From: Acidobacteriota bacterium | GTDB taxonomy: Bacteria > Acidobacteriota > Thermoanaerobaculia > Multivoradales > Multivoraceae | Direction of reading: 5' to 3' | Length of the DNA: 64,000 bases | NCBI GenBank assembly: GCA_003388555.1 | Contig: QQVD01000052.1 | Span: 1-64,000 of the forward strand | Part shown: in pieces, positions 1 to 9,351 of the stretch | How positions within the stretch are numbered: position 1 is the stretch's first letter | Layout of the letters: every line of letters starts with the position of its first letter | Position numbers and translations under genes: made by a program | Notes under the pieces: generated by a model | The model's database searches: none | Told to the model about the DNA's origin: nothing | The model's input: the letters and a program-made list of their open reading frames with translations, nothing else

Positions 1-234
1 AGTGGAGGAACTCCACGACGCGCTGAGTTGTGGTGTCTCCTGATTCGACGCCGAACTCGAGCCGAGAGGCGAAGAGTGAGCCGCCGACCGTCTGGAGGCG
101 TCTAAGGAGTGGAGGAACTCCACGACGCGCTGAGTTGTGGTGTCTCCTGATTCGACGCCGAACTCGAGCCGAGAGGCGAAGAGTGAGCCGCCGACCGTCT
201 GGAGGCGTCTAAGGAGTGGAGGAACTCCACGACG
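1..234. repeat. 107-bp tandem repeat, two full copies plus a partial third
   Basis: Copies start at 1, 108 and 215, with an exact 107-bp period as far as read. The third copy breaks off after about 20 bp, where it runs into the 3' end of the minus-strand secreted-protein gene. Each copy contains the stem-loop GTGGAGGAACTCCAC (6-bp arms, GAA loop) and, on the minus strand, the codons for the last residues SWSSSTP and their stop. The array is therefore a duplication of a gene's 3' end. It may continue left of the window. Confidence 0.9.
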
Positions 235-1066
235 AGACGTCTCCAGACTCGAACCCGTCGACGAACACCTCCTCGGCCGTCGTCACCCGGTCGAAGGCGA
301 GGCCGATGTAGGGCCGTGCGCCGGTGTTGCCGGTATCCGTCTGCACACCGGCGGGCGACAGCGTCCAGTAGGCGGCGCCGAGGGTGAAGAAGCGGAAGAC
401 GTCGTCTATCGGATCGTGCACCAGGCCGAGCACCCGCGACGACGGCCCGGCTCCCGCGAGCGGCACGTTCGTCTTCGCTCCGCTGTTGCGGTCGACGCGC
501 TCGAGGAAGTGGTTGCCCAAGCCGTCCGCCGAGTAGACCCACAGCTCGCGGTCGGCGCCGCGGTAGGCGATGGTCTGTTCGCGGTCTCCTGCGGTCGACG
601 CGAGCGGAGCCTGGGCCACGCCGCTCGCCTTGTCGATCGCCAGCACCGAGGTTGCGAAGACGCCGGCCTGCCCGGTCACCCCCCACAGCTGCCCGGCGCC
701 GTCGAACGTCAGGTCGCGCACCGGCGGGTTGGCGGTGCCGCCGGTGTCGAAGATGGTGGCGACGAATGTGGCAGCGCCGATGGATGGATCCAGGGTGTAG
801 AGATCGGTGGACGACGCGCCGCCGACGCTCTGCAGCGCGTAGAGCACGCCAGTCGTCGGATCCATCGCCATGCCCCGCGCCGCGGTGAGCGCCGCCGCGT
901 TGCCGATCAACGAGACGTCGGAGCCGGCGATCCTGTCGAGCTCGACGAAGGCGCCGCCCCCGGCTCCGCCGTTGAACTCGAGACCGTAGAGCGTCTGGGC
1001 CTCGGCGACGTGAGCGGCGGTAGAAGCGAGTAGCAGGATGCCCTGAACGAGCGCGCGGATTCTCAT
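209..1066 (-). CDS. secreted beta-propeller-like protein with C-terminal FESGD/W-S tail
   Basis: 285 aa. Residues 1-23 form a signal peptide (hydrophobic core, AEA cleavage region), so the protein is exported. The body has repeated 'MAMDPTTGVLYAL' and 'LTFDGAGQLWGVT' type strands, as in DUF4394 or lactonase-like propellers; no enzyme residues are evident. The protein ends in DGFESGDVSSWSSSTP, a tail also seen in the secreted proteins at 43525 and 47788. The start is supported by a GAGAGGAGA Shine-Dalgarno (SD) sequence about 3-10 bases upstream. The stop lies inside the 107-bp repeat array. The function is unknown; an adhesin or surface protein is a guess. Confidence 0.8.
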   Translation of the reverse strand: MRIRALVQGILLLASTAAHVAEAQTLYGLEFNGGAGGGAFVELDRIAGSDVSLIGNAAALTAARGMAMDPTTGVLYALQSVGGASSTDLYTLDPSIGAATFVATIFDTGGTANPPVRDLTFDGAGQLWGVTGQAGVFATSVLAIDKASGVAQAPLASTAGDREQTIAYRGADRELWVYSADGLGNHFLERVDRNSGAKTNVPLAGAGPSSRVLGLVHDPIDDVFRFFTLGAAYWTLSPAGVQTDTGNTGARPYIGLAFDRVTTAEEVFVDGFESGDVSSWSSSTP

Positions 1067-1169
1067 GGTTCTCCTCTCTCGTGGCAGGCTGGAGGTAGGA
1101 GCGGGCTCTGCGATCGAGGCTTCCTGTCGCCGGTCCTTGCGCCGAGGGAGCTGATGCCCGGTCGATCGT

Positions 1170-3431
1170 TCAACCGATCGACGGCGGCGCCTGCTCCTCC
1201 TCGGCGGGAGCCATCTCCTCGGTCTCCTCCTCGCTCTCGTCCGTTCCCGGCGCCTCCTCCCACGTCCACTCGCGACCCCGCGCCCACTTCTCGAACCACT
1301 CCATCTCGACGTTCACCTTGAAGAGCTGATGGCGCAGCTCGCGCCAGCCGTGGCCGGCGCGCGGTGCCATATAGAGATGCGTCGGCACGTCATGGCTGCG
1401 CAGGGCGCGGAACAGCTCGATCGACTGCGCCGCGGGCACCCGCAGGTCGTTGGCGCCGACCAGGACGAGGGTCGGCGTCTTCACCTTCCAGATCTCCTTC
1501 AGAGGCGAGGCCTCCCAGTACACCTGGATCGGCGCGTCCTCCTCCCAGGGCGTGCCGCCGAACCAGGGCGTGCGGTAGATGCGCACGTCCGACTGGCCGT
1601 ACATCGACACCCAGTTGATCGCGCCGGCGCCGGAGGAGGCGGCCTTGAAGCGGTCGGTGTGGGTGATGATCTTGTTGGTCATGTGGCCGCCCGCCGACCA
1701 GCCCATCTTCACCATCCGCTCGCCGTCGACCAGGCCGCGCTCGATCAGCGCGTCGACGCCGGTCATCACGTCGAGGTGGGACTGGTTGAAGTAGCTGCCG
1801 ACCATGTCGCGCAGGAACTCGTCTCCGTAACCGGTGGAGCCCCGGTAGTTCGGCTGCAGGACCATCCAGCCGTGGGCGGCGAGCAGCTGGGGGTAGTCGA
1901 TCCAGCTGCCGAAGGCGAACTTGTCGGAGGCGGCCGGCCCGCCGTGCGTCTGCACCACGAGCGGGTACCGCGTGCCGGCCTGGTACTCGAGCGGATACCA
2001 GAGCAGACCCTCGACCGCCTCGCCGTCGGCGCCGGTCCAGGTGATCGCCTCGACTTCGGGTAGCGCGAAGCGCTGGGCGTAGTCGTCGAAGATCGAGCTG
2101 ACCTGTCGCAGATCGCCACCTTGGTCGCGCAGCCAGAGGTCGCCCGGCGAGGTCGTGGTGGAGAGCGCCATGACGTGCTCGCCGCGCTCGGGAAGGTAGT
2201 CCCAGCTGCGGAAGGAGTGGTCACCGGAGGTCAGGCGCTCGAACTGCTCGCTGCGCGGGTCGACCTCGAAGAGGTCCGATCGCACCCCGGTGTTGGCGAG
2301 GAAGACGATGCGCCCCGCAGCGGTCCAGCGTGCGGCATCGATGCCGTAGGGCACGTGCTCGAGCAGCAGGCGGTGGGTGCGGTTCGCCGCCGAGGTCGAA
2401 GGGCCGCTGGCGGGGACGAGGAAGAGGTTGGTGTTGTGGTACCCCTCGAAGCCGCTGTCGGCTCCGGCGAGGAACAGGACCTGCGTGCCGTCGGGCGACA
2501 GCTCACCGCCGCTCTCGTTCACCAGGTTGTCGGTGAGTCGCAGCCAGGTGTGTTCCGTCGGCGCCGCCAGATCTCCCGTTGCCTCATCTGCGGCCAGATC
2601 GAGTCGCCACACCTCGCTCTCGTCGGAGTCGTCGAACAGCGGTGTCGGAGCGCGGTGCACGATCACCGTCGAGGCGTGCTCGGCACTGAGGGACAACGAG
2701 AACGAAGTCACGGAGTGGTCGCCCTCGGTGATGCGCTCCGGTGCTGCCTCGCCGATCTCCGCGTAGGGCGAAGCGGGCATCGCCAGCCGCCAGAGATGCC
2801 GCTGCTTGAAATCCTGGTCGTAGTCGATGACGTCGTCCTGCGCCTTCTTGCGCTTCTTCTCCTCCTCGCTCTCCGGCTCCGAGGCGAGGAAGTAGAGATG
2901 ACGACCGCCCCTGTCGAAGGCGAGCGACGCCGGGGAGCTCGGGTGCTCGAACAGACGGCGCGCCTCGCCGCCCGCGACGGGCAACAGGTACACCTGCGAG
3001 TGCTCGTCTTCGCCGCGCCGGGCGAGGAACACGATCGCATTGCCGTCCGGCGTCCACACCGGATCGTCCTCCCCGGCGTGCTCGCCGGCGGAGAAGGTGA
3101 GCTGGCGCGTCGTGCCGCCGTCGCGCTCGGCGATCCACAGGTGCGAGACCCTGCGGTTCTGCTCCCAGTCGCTGCCGCTGCGCACGAAGACGATCGCCGA
3201 GCCGTCGGGCGCCAGGCGGGCGCTGGAGATGCTCGGGGTGTCGATCAGGTCGACGATCGACATCGGCCGGGGCTCTGCGGCCGACGTCGCCGTTCCTGCG
3301 GTGAGAGCCGCGAGCAGCACCAGGGCGGCGACGGGCGGGCGGCGCCCAGTGTCGAGTCGTCGATGGGCGTGCGAGGGCGACGAGGTGCTCGTCGCCGTCG
3401 AGGGTCGTCGGGAGATTCTGGTAGCAGGCAC
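1170..3431 (-). CDS. S9 family (prolyl oligopeptidase-like) serine peptidase
   Basis: 753 aa with a GTG start and a GAGGAA SD six bases upstream. An N-terminal export signal with a long basic n-region (to about residue 51) precedes a TolB/WD40-like propeller (about 55-430) with repeated 'SPDGTQVLFLAG' strands. The C-terminal alpha/beta-hydrolase domain carries the triad Ser579 (GWSAGG), Asp662 (GANDLRVP) and His694 (RAGHGW), plus the S9 hallmark PNYRGSTGYG. Length fits acylaminoacyl-peptidase/DPP-type enzymes. Expected role: cleavage of short peptides in the periplasm. The tail after residue 725 is acidic and low-complexity. It lies 99 bp downstream of the C45 gene on the same strand and could be the last gene of that unit. 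Confidence 0.93.
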   Translation of the reverse strand: MPATRISRRPSTATSTSSPSHAHRRLDTGRRPPVAALVLLAALTAGTATSAAEPRPMSIVDLIDTPSISSARLAPDGSAIVFVRSGSDWEQNRRVSHLWIAERDGGTTRQLTFSAGEHAGEDDPVWTPDGNAIVFLARRGEDEHSQVYLLPVAGGEARRLFEHPSSPASLAFDRGGRHLYFLASEPESEEEKKRKKAQDDVIDYDQDFKQRHLWRLAMPASPYAEIGEAAPERITEGDHSVTSFSLSLSAEHASTVIVHRAPTPLFDDSDESEVWRLDLAADEATGDLAAPTEHTWLRLTDNLVNESGGELSPDGTQVLFLAGADSGFEGYHNTNLFLVPASGPSTSAANRTHRLLLEHVPYGIDAARWTAAGRIVFLANTGVRSDLFEVDPRSEQFERLTSGDHSFRSWDYLPERGEHVMALSTTTSPGDLWLRDQGGDLRQVSSIFDDYAQRFALPEVEAITWTGADGEAVEGLLWYPLEYQAGTRYPLVVQTHGGPAASDKFAFGSWIDYPQLLAAHGWMVLQPNYRGSTGYGDEFLRDMVGSYFNQSHLDVMTGVDALIERGLVDGERMVKMGWSAGGHMTNKIITHTDRFKAASSGAGAINWVSMYGQSDVRIYRTPWFGGTPWEEDAPIQVYWEASPLKEIWKVKTPTLVLVGANDLRVPAAQSIELFRALRSHDVPTHLYMAPRAGHGWRELRHQLFKVNVEMEWFEKWARGREWTWEEAPGTDESEEETEEMAPAEEEQAPPSIG

Positions 3432-3530
3432 GATCGGTTCCTCGTCGGGCTACGGTGGGAGGTGCGCCACCGGCACTCTACCGGGCGAGCCGCTACCTCA
3501 GAGGCCGGGAGGGGGGAGTGCCCCTCAGGC

Positions 3531-4613
3531 TCAGCAGTGCACGACGATCGCGCCGCGGCCGCGGGCGGCGATCTCACCGCAGAGCTGACGCGGCCGCCAG
3601 GTCGCGGTGTAGAGGGTGGCGAAGGAACGCTCGAAGTCCGAGGCAAACACGGGCTCGCTGCGCAGCGGTTCGTCGATCGAGGTCAGGGGCCTCGACGGCG
3701 CCCGTTCCAGCCACTCGAGCCACTCGTCGAGAGCTGCGGCGCGCTGGTGGGTGCGCGAGACCTGTTCGTAGGCCGGCCAGTCGCCACCGGTTCCCTGGTG
3801 GTTGGTGACCACCCGCCGGTCGCTGAAGCGGTGCGGGCGGTCGGGAGCCAGCTCGACCGCGAGGTGAGCGCCCTGGGCGTCGACCATCAGGAGGTTGTAG
3901 GCCATGTGGCAGCGCACCCTGGCGAGAGCCTGCGCCGCCTCCTCGACGGTGGCGCAGCGCTCGAGCAGCCAGCGCACGATCAGCGGTATCCCGAAGCCGT
4001 CGCCGACCACCCGGCGACCGCCGAAGGCCAGGGCGACGGCCAGCCCGTGCTCGTTGATGCCGTCCAGCGCGCCCCATAGACAGTCGCTCATCGACAGCAC
4101 CCGCTTGGCGCCCCAGGTGGTGTGCCAGAGGGTGCCTTCCCAGAGCGCCGGGTCGTAGTCGTAGTTGCGCACCAGAACCGGTTCGCCCGTCGCCGGATCC
4201 CAGGTGGCGACGAGCGAGCAGCCGGTGAGGAAGGGAGGCGGGCGATAGAGGGTCAGGAAGCGCGCCGCGAGGTCTCCGGCGCCGGCGCCCCGCGCCACCG
4301 AGCACAGCTCCTCCCACAGCGGCAGCAGCTCCGGCATCTGACGCCCGAGCTGACGTCGCGACGCCTCGAGCGAGGGCGGCTCGTCGCGCTGACGCGACAG
4401 GAACCACCGTCGGTAGCCCGGCCACAGGCGCAGGAAGTGCTCGCGCCACCCGTCGTCGGGACGGGGAGCGTGGCGGGCGCTCAGCTCGATCGTGGTGCGC
4501 CGAGAACCCGGCCCCGGCCGCTCCTCGGCCAGCGGCTCCGGCGCGGTCAAGGCACAGCTCCCGCCAGCCGGCGGAGAGACCGGTTGCTCGCGGCCGGACG
4601 TGGCATCGCGCAC
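3531..4613 (-). CDS. C45-family Ntn-hydrolase / acyl-CoA:6-APA acyltransferase-like protein
   Basis: 360 aa, GTG start 16 bp after the ATP-grasp stop. It resembles the C45 (AAT, isopenicillin-N acyltransferase) fold: the TGCSLVA segment supplies a candidate nucleophile Cys132 that would become N-terminal after self-cleavage. This is followed by the family pattern of 'VLVRNYDYDP', 'LDGINEHGLAVALAFGGR' and 'VTNHQ'. Family members self-process, then hydrolyse or transfer acyl groups at amide bonds. About 130 residues precede the Cys, consistent with a propeptide. The context (ATP-grasp ligase, amine decarboxylase, aminotransferase) points to an acylated amine or amino-acid conjugate rather than a beta-lactam. 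The substrate is unknown and the start uncertain, as I saw no clear SD. Confidence 0.82.
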   Translation of the reverse strand: MRDATSGREQPVSPPAGGSCALTAPEPLAEERPGPGSRRTTIELSARHAPRPDDGWREHFLRLWPGYRRWFLSRQRDEPPSLEASRRQLGRQMPELLPLWEELCSVARGAGAGDLAARFLTLYRPPPFLTGCSLVATWDPATGEPVLVRNYDYDPALWEGTLWHTTWGAKRVLSMSDCLWGALDGINEHGLAVALAFGGRRVVGDGFGIPLIVRWLLERCATVEEAAQALARVRCHMAYNLLMVDAQGAHLAVELAPDRPHRFSDRRVVTNHQGTGGDWPAYEQVSRTHQRAAALDEWLEWLERAPSRPLTSIDEPLRSEPVFASDFERSFATLYTATWRPRQLCGEIAARGRGAIVVHC

Positions 4614-4629
4614 CGGCGCCAGAGCGTCA

Positions 4630-6288
4630 TCAGTAGATCTTGAAGCGGCCGATCTCGGGAGCGTGCTGCACGGCGTCGTCGCCCGCCGCCACGGTGCGGT
4701 ACTGGCCGACGATGCCCTGGGCCCAGGCCCGGGCCCGGTCGGTGAGCTTGCCCTTCTCGTCCATCAGACGGCCGGGGGTGATCAGGATGCCGAGGTCGGC
4801 GCCTTCGTAGAGCAGGTCTCCGGCGCTGGCGATGCGCAGGAAGAAGCCCTCCCACTCGCGCTCCACCGTGCGGCGGTGGGTCTGCGGGCGCAGGAACTCC
4901 ACCGAGCCGTCCTCTCCGAGGCCCCAGACTCCGGAGCGCGGTGCGTGGTTGACCAGGCGCAGGTCGTCGTCGGTGTGCTTGAGCACCATCTGCGACCAGC
5001 TGTCGATGTTCTCGGGATCCGACCAGCGCAGATTGAGCTCCTCGACGTCGATCTCGAAGTCGACTCCCATCCACTCGAGCAGGTGGAAGAGGAAGAGCGG
5101 AGCGTCGGCCTGGGCGAACGCCGCCAGGTTGGTCATCGACGAGGCGCCGGTGATCCGCGGATTGATCTCACCGAGGTAGACCTTGCCGTCGGCGCGATCG
5201 ATCAGGTAGTCGACCTCGAAGTAGCCGCGGTAGCCCTCCTTGGCGAGCTCCTTGCCCAGCGCCACCGTCTTGCGGCGGGCCTGATCGCGGATGCGCCGGT
5301 TGAAGGCGTCGGCGAACACCTCGTTGCCGCACCAACCGCCGCGGTATGGGGTCATCTCCTCGAAGCCGACGAGCTCGGTCATCAGCGGTCCGACCAGCGT
5401 GCCGCAGCGGGTGATGCAGGCCTCGACCGCGGCCTGCACGCAGTCGACGCGCTTCATGATCTTGATCTCCTCGTCGGCCGGGAGCTCGTGCTTGATCTCG
5501 TCGAAGTCCTTCTTCTTCTTGACGAAGAAGGTGGTGTGGCCGGAATCGCCGAAGGAGGTCTGCAGCACCAGATCGGTGCCGAGCTTCTCGGCCGCCAGCT
5601 TGCGCAGCTTGCTCCAGCTGGTGACGTCCTTGGCGAGCACGTTCGGCACGCTCTGCACCCGCGCCCGGTTGCCGATCCGGGTGGTGTTGATCTTGTTGTC
5701 GATCTCGGTGCGCAGCTGCGCCGAGGGGAAGCACACCTCGAGGCCGAGCTCCTCGCAGAGCTGCTCGATCTCGTCGTCGAAGAAGAGGAAGAGCGCCTTG
5801 CCACTCGAGCCGCGGCTCTGGATGTACTCGCGCACCTCGGGGTGGCGCAGCAGGTACTTGTTGACGTCCTCGAGGCTCTGGAACGGCGGGTGGTCCTGCG
5901 GCGAGGGCACGAAGACGTTCGGGTGCTTGCCGTCGAAGCAGTCGATGTAGTTGATGAACCGGAAGCGGTGCACCCACTCGTCGATGTTCAGCAGGTTGAA
6001 GTTGGTGGCGCTGATGAAGAACACCGGCTCTTCGTTGCGATGGAAGAACCTGCGGATGTCCGAGACGCTCTCGAGCTTGCGCGCCTTGTGCGGAGCGTGC
6101 GGCAGCGGACCCGGTCGCCACATCGGCTTCTTCTTCGCCCGCGCCTCGCCCTGGTCGGGCGCCGCGGCGCCGCGCGAGCTCTTGGCGGGCACGCTCTTGT
6201 TCGGAGCAGCCTTGCCGGGCACGCCCTTGGTCGGAACGCTCTTGCCGGGTGCGGTCGGTTTGCGGGTCGGGGGATTGCTCTTGCCCAT
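4630..6288 (-). CDS. ATP-grasp ligase, biotin carboxylase-like
   Basis: 552 aa from the ATG at 6288; the frame stays open to a GTG at 6480 (616 aa), and neither start has a strong SD. Residues 1-60 are a low-complexity K/P/A/G linker with reiterated 'GK-x-VP-x-K' units. The ATP-grasp core shows a phosphate loop near 241-256 (LQTSFGDSGHTTF) and Mg-ATP ligands in GYFEVDYL (Glu358, Asp360) and YLGEINPRITG (Glu374, Asn376, Arg378). No biotin-carrier or carboxyltransferase domain is present, so a stand-alone carboxylate-amine or peptide ligase is more likely than a true biotin carboxylase. It is 216 bp (or 24 bp for the longer form) downstream of the decarboxylase gene. Confidence 0.8.
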   Translation of the reverse strand: MGKSNPPTRKPTAPGKSVPTKGVPGKAAPNKSVPAKSSRGAAAPDQGEARAKKKPMWRPGPLPHAPHKARKLESVSDIRRFFHRNEEPVFFISATNFNLLNIDEWVHRFRFINYIDCFDGKHPNVFVPSPQDHPPFQSLEDVNKYLLRHPEVREYIQSRGSSGKALFLFFDDEIEQLCEELGLEVCFPSAQLRTEIDNKINTTRIGNRARVQSVPNVLAKDVTSWSKLRKLAAEKLGTDLVLQTSFGDSGHTTFFVKKKKDFDEIKHELPADEEIKIMKRVDCVQAAVEACITRCGTLVGPLMTELVGFEEMTPYRGGWCGNEVFADAFNRRIRDQARRKTVALGKELAKEGYRGYFEVDYLIDRADGKVYLGEINPRITGASSMTNLAAFAQADAPLFLFHLLEWMGVDFEIDVEELNLRWSDPENIDSWSQMVLKHTDDDLRLVNHAPRSGVWGLGEDGSVEFLRPQTHRRTVEREWEGFFLRIASAGDLLYEGADLGILITPGRLMDEKGKLTDRARAWAQGIVGQYRTVAAGDDAVQHAPEIGRFKIY

Positions 6289-6504
6289 CGGGATCGGGAT
6301 CTCGCTTTCTCGAAGTGTCTGGATTGCTGTTTCACCCGCGAGGCGGTGGCCGGCGCAGGATCGTTTCCGCGCCGTAGCTCGCGTCGCGCCGCCTTCGTGC
6401 GGCGCTCGCTCGGGGTGGTGTCGAACGGTGGGATCGGGGAGAGGGATCGGGACCGGGCGTCGCGATCGTCGGACCGGCACGCAGCGGCCGGGCAGACGGC
6501 TGGG

Positions 6505-9351
6505 TCAGTGGCGCGGCGCGCTCCGGGCCTGCTTCTCGAGCGCCTCCTCGGTGAAGATCCGCAGCCCGTACTCGGGCTTGTAGCCGTGGATCTCCTTGAC
6601 GTCGAGCGCCCGCAGGTAGTGCAGGATGTCGCGGCTCATCACCTGGCCGGGGACGAGCACCGGGAAGCCGGGTGGATAGGGAGTGACGAATCCCGCCGAC
6701 ACGACGTCGCGGCCGGCGTCCATCGCCTGCTCGACCTCGCCGTCGAGCGACAGGTACTCGCAGTTCTCGGGGTCGTAGGCGAGGAACGACGCGGAGCGCA
6801 TGTCGCCCTCGCGGGTGCTCGAGCCCGCCTCGCGGAAGACATCGTGGAAGTGCGAGAAGTTCGGCAGCGGTGGCAGCTCGACGGTGAGGCTGCGCACCTT
6901 GCGCTCGAAGAGTGACTTCTCGGCCGGGTTCTGGTCCTCGAGCTCCTCCTCGATCTCCTCGGCGATGCGCACCAGCACCTCGACGAGGTGCGCCATGGCG
7001 CCGCGGCTGGTGCCGATGTGCACCATGAACAGCACCGTGTTGCGCGACGTCTTGTTGATCTGGATGTCGTGACGGTCGATGAGGTGCTTCTTGAAGGTGT
7101 CGCCGTCCATGCCGGCGGCGCCCACCTCCAGGGTGACCCGGGTGGGATCGAGCGCGAACTCGTCGCCGATCCACGCCTCCTCCATCGCGTTCCATCCCTG
7201 GTCCTGGCCGTAGTAGGTGTCCAGCTTGCTCGGCCGGTAGTCCTCGGGGATCAGGTCGGCCGGTCCGAGCACGTTGAAGTAGCGGGCGAGCAGCGGGTGG
7301 CTCTTGATCTTGCGACGCAGCGTCATCGCGTACTCGATGCTCTTCTGCACCAGCTCGTAGCCCTCGAACTCGACCTGCCGCCGGCCGGCATCGAGCGAGG
7401 CGAGGATCTGGTAGTTCGGTGACGTCGAGGTGTAGGTCATGTAAGCCGACTGGAATGCTTCGCTGGCACGCTGCTCGAAGTCCTGGTCCCAGACGTGGAT
7501 CATCGACCCCTGGCGCAGCGAGGTGAGCGTCTTGTGGGTCGACTGGGTGGCGTACACCCGCAACCTGACGCGCTCGGGATCGACCACCGGGGAGCCGTCG
7601 AGCCAGCGCGGGTCGTCGTCCTTCCACTGCTCGCCGGCGAAGCGCGCGAAGCGCTCACGGTGGGCGGGGCTGCGGAAGCGGTCGCGCAGCAGCTGGGCGG
7701 TGTGCATCGCGGTGCGTCGGCGCAGCGTCGGGTTGAAGCGCGCGAAGGCGAACCAGGCCTCGTCCCAGAGGAAGATCATGTCCGGCTTGATCGCCAGCAC
7801 CTCCTCCATGACCCGCTCCGGGTTGTAGGTCAGGCCGTCGAAGGTGCAGTTGGTGAGCATGATCATGCGCACCCGGTCGAGCTTGCCGTCGCGGCGCAGA
7901 TCGATCAGGTGCTGCTTGATCTGGCGCAGCGGGATGGCGCCGTACATCGAGTAGCGCGACAGAGGGTACGGATCCATGTAGACCGGCAGGCCGCCGGCCA
8001 GCTGCAGCGCGTAGTGGTGCGACTTGTGGCAGTCGCGCGAGCAGAGCACGATGTCGCCCGGACGGATCAGGGCGTGGCTGACGATCTTGTTGGCGGTCGA
8101 GGTGCCGTTGGTGACGAAGTAGCTGCGCCGCGCTCCGAAGGCACGTGCCGCGAGCTCCTGGGCGTCGCGCAGGGCGCCCTGCGGCTGGAGCAGCGAGTCG
8201 AGGCCGCCGGTCGTCGCCGACGTCTCGGCGAGGAAGATGTTGGCGCCGTAGAAGCGCCCGAGGTCCTGGATCCAGTTCGAGCGCGCGATCGACTTGCCGC
8301 GCGAAAGCGGCATGGCGTGGAACACCCCGGTGGGCTTGCGCGAGTGGGACTTGACGGCCTGGAAGAAGGGCGTCTGGTAGCGCTCGGCGATGCCCTTGAG
8401 GATGTTGACGTGCAGCTCGGGATAGTCCTCCTGGCGGTAGAAGACGCGGCGGAACGGGAGCTTGCCCGAACCGGTGATCTCCTCGACCGGGGTGTCGGTG
8501 ACCAGGAAGAGGTCGAGCTCCGGGCGCAGGGCCTTGAGCATGCGACCCAGCGCCGGCGTCGACTCGCCACCGATCGACTCGTCGAGTCGGTGCGGCCCGA
8601 GGGCGGCGAGGTACGAGTGCAGAACGTCGAGGCGGCGCTCGGAGCGGAACGGCACGTCGTAGCGCAGCACGCACGACTGGATGTTGTAGTTGAACAGCAC
8701 CGCGATCAGCGCGTCCTCGAAGCTCGGCACGATGACCACGTCGTAGACGAACTCGTCCTCGTCGCGGCGCAGCTCGCGCAGGCTCGAGCGCAGCTCCTGC
8801 TCCTCCTCGTCGTCGAGCTGGTCGACCACCAGGACCTCGGCGTAGGGGCGCGACTCGGGGGGCAGGCCGAGGCTGAACGACTCGCCCTGCTCGCTACGCG
8901 GCTCCTCCTCGACCGCGGCGCGGCGGCGCAACGCCTCGGTGTCTCGACGGCGGTAGCTGCCGCTCGAGAGCAGCCGCACGATCTTCGCGGTCTTCGCCGC
9001 CAGGGAGTTGTAGCTCTTCTTGGCGAGCAGCTGGCGCAGGTCGGCGAGTGTGCGCTTTCCGGGGAATGCCCAGTAGAACTCGATCGGCTCGAGCTGGTCC
9101 ATCGCCGCCTCGACCTTGGCGGCTGTCGTCTCGGTGCCGCGGCCGGCCTTGCGGGCACGCGAGAGGTTGTCGGCGCCGCGCTTGAGCTGGTCCCAGAGGT
9201 CGGTGCGCAGGTTCGAGGCGTTGTAGTAGCGGTCGAGGCCGGACGGGCCGCTGGCGCTCGGTCGCGGTGCCTTGCGTGCCGGCGATTCCGCCTTCGGCGC
9301 GGCGCTGGCGGCGCCGGAGGTCTGTGTCTGCGTCGGCTGATCAGCTGCCAT
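6505..9351 (-). CDS. large Orn/Lys/Arg-type PLP-dependent amino-acid decarboxylase
   Basis: 948 aa, much longer than typical inducible lysine or arginine decarboxylases (about 715-755 aa). Residues 1-165 are an Ala/Pro-rich, then helical, extension. Residues 170-330 resemble the receiver-like wing domain of this family. The fold-type I PLP core has GTSTANK (416-422), WDEAW (Asp530, pyridine nitrogen contact) and STHK with Schiff-base Lys607, followed by a C-terminal domain. The family decarboxylates lysine, ornithine or arginine to cadaverine, putrescine or agmatine; which one cannot be read from sequence alone. The ATG overlaps the 3' end of the nitrilase gene by 11 bp, implying translational coupling. 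Confidence 0.92.
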   Translation of the reverse strand: MAADQPTQTQTSGAASAAPKAESPARKAPRPSASGPSGLDRYYNASNLRTDLWDQLKRGADNLSRARKAGRGTETTAAKVEAAMDQLEPIEFYWAFPGKRTLADLRQLLAKKSYNSLAAKTAKIVRLLSSGSYRRRDTEALRRRAAVEEEPRSEQGESFSLGLPPESRPYAEVLVVDQLDDEEEQELRSSLRELRRDEDEFVYDVVIVPSFEDALIAVLFNYNIQSCVLRYDVPFRSERRLDVLHSYLAALGPHRLDESIGGESTPALGRMLKALRPELDLFLVTDTPVEEITGSGKLPFRRVFYRQEDYPELHVNILKGIAERYQTPFFQAVKSHSRKPTGVFHAMPLSRGKSIARSNWIQDLGRFYGANIFLAETSATTGGLDSLLQPQGALRDAQELAARAFGARRSYFVTNGTSTANKIVSHALIRPGDIVLCSRDCHKSHHYALQLAGGLPVYMDPYPLSRYSMYGAIPLRQIKQHLIDLRRDGKLDRVRMIMLTNCTFDGLTYNPERVMEEVLAIKPDMIFLWDEAWFAFARFNPTLRRRTAMHTAQLLRDRFRSPAHRERFARFAGEQWKDDDPRWLDGSPVVDPERVRLRVYATQSTHKTLTSLRQGSMIHVWDQDFEQRASEAFQSAYMTYTSTSPNYQILASLDAGRRQVEFEGYELVQKSIEYAMTLRRKIKSHPLLARYFNVLGPADLIPEDYRPSKLDTYYGQDQGWNAMEEAWIGDEFALDPTRVTLEVGAAGMDGDTFKKHLIDRHDIQINKTSRNTVLFMVHIGTSRGAMAHLVEVLVRIAEEIEEELEDQNPAEKSLFERKVRSLTVELPPLPNFSHFHDVFREAGSSTREGDMRSASFLAYDPENCEYLSLDGEVEQAMDAGRDVVSAGFVTPYPPGFPVLVPGQVMSRDILHYLRALDVKEIHGYKPEYGLRIFTEEALEKQARSAPRH

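Noticed and set aside
1-234. CRISPR array
   Set aside because: Repeats are 107 bp and contiguous with no unique spacers; no cas genes are present.
2121-4079. Very long plus-strand open frame opposite the S9 peptidase and C45 genes
   Set aside because: It is an antisense shadow of two well-supported genes; the translation is Arg/Gly/Val-rich, with no domain.
4630-6288. True biotin carboxylase subunit
   Set aside because: No biotin-carrier or carboxyltransferase partner is present, and the context is amine metabolism; only the ATP-grasp fold is supported.
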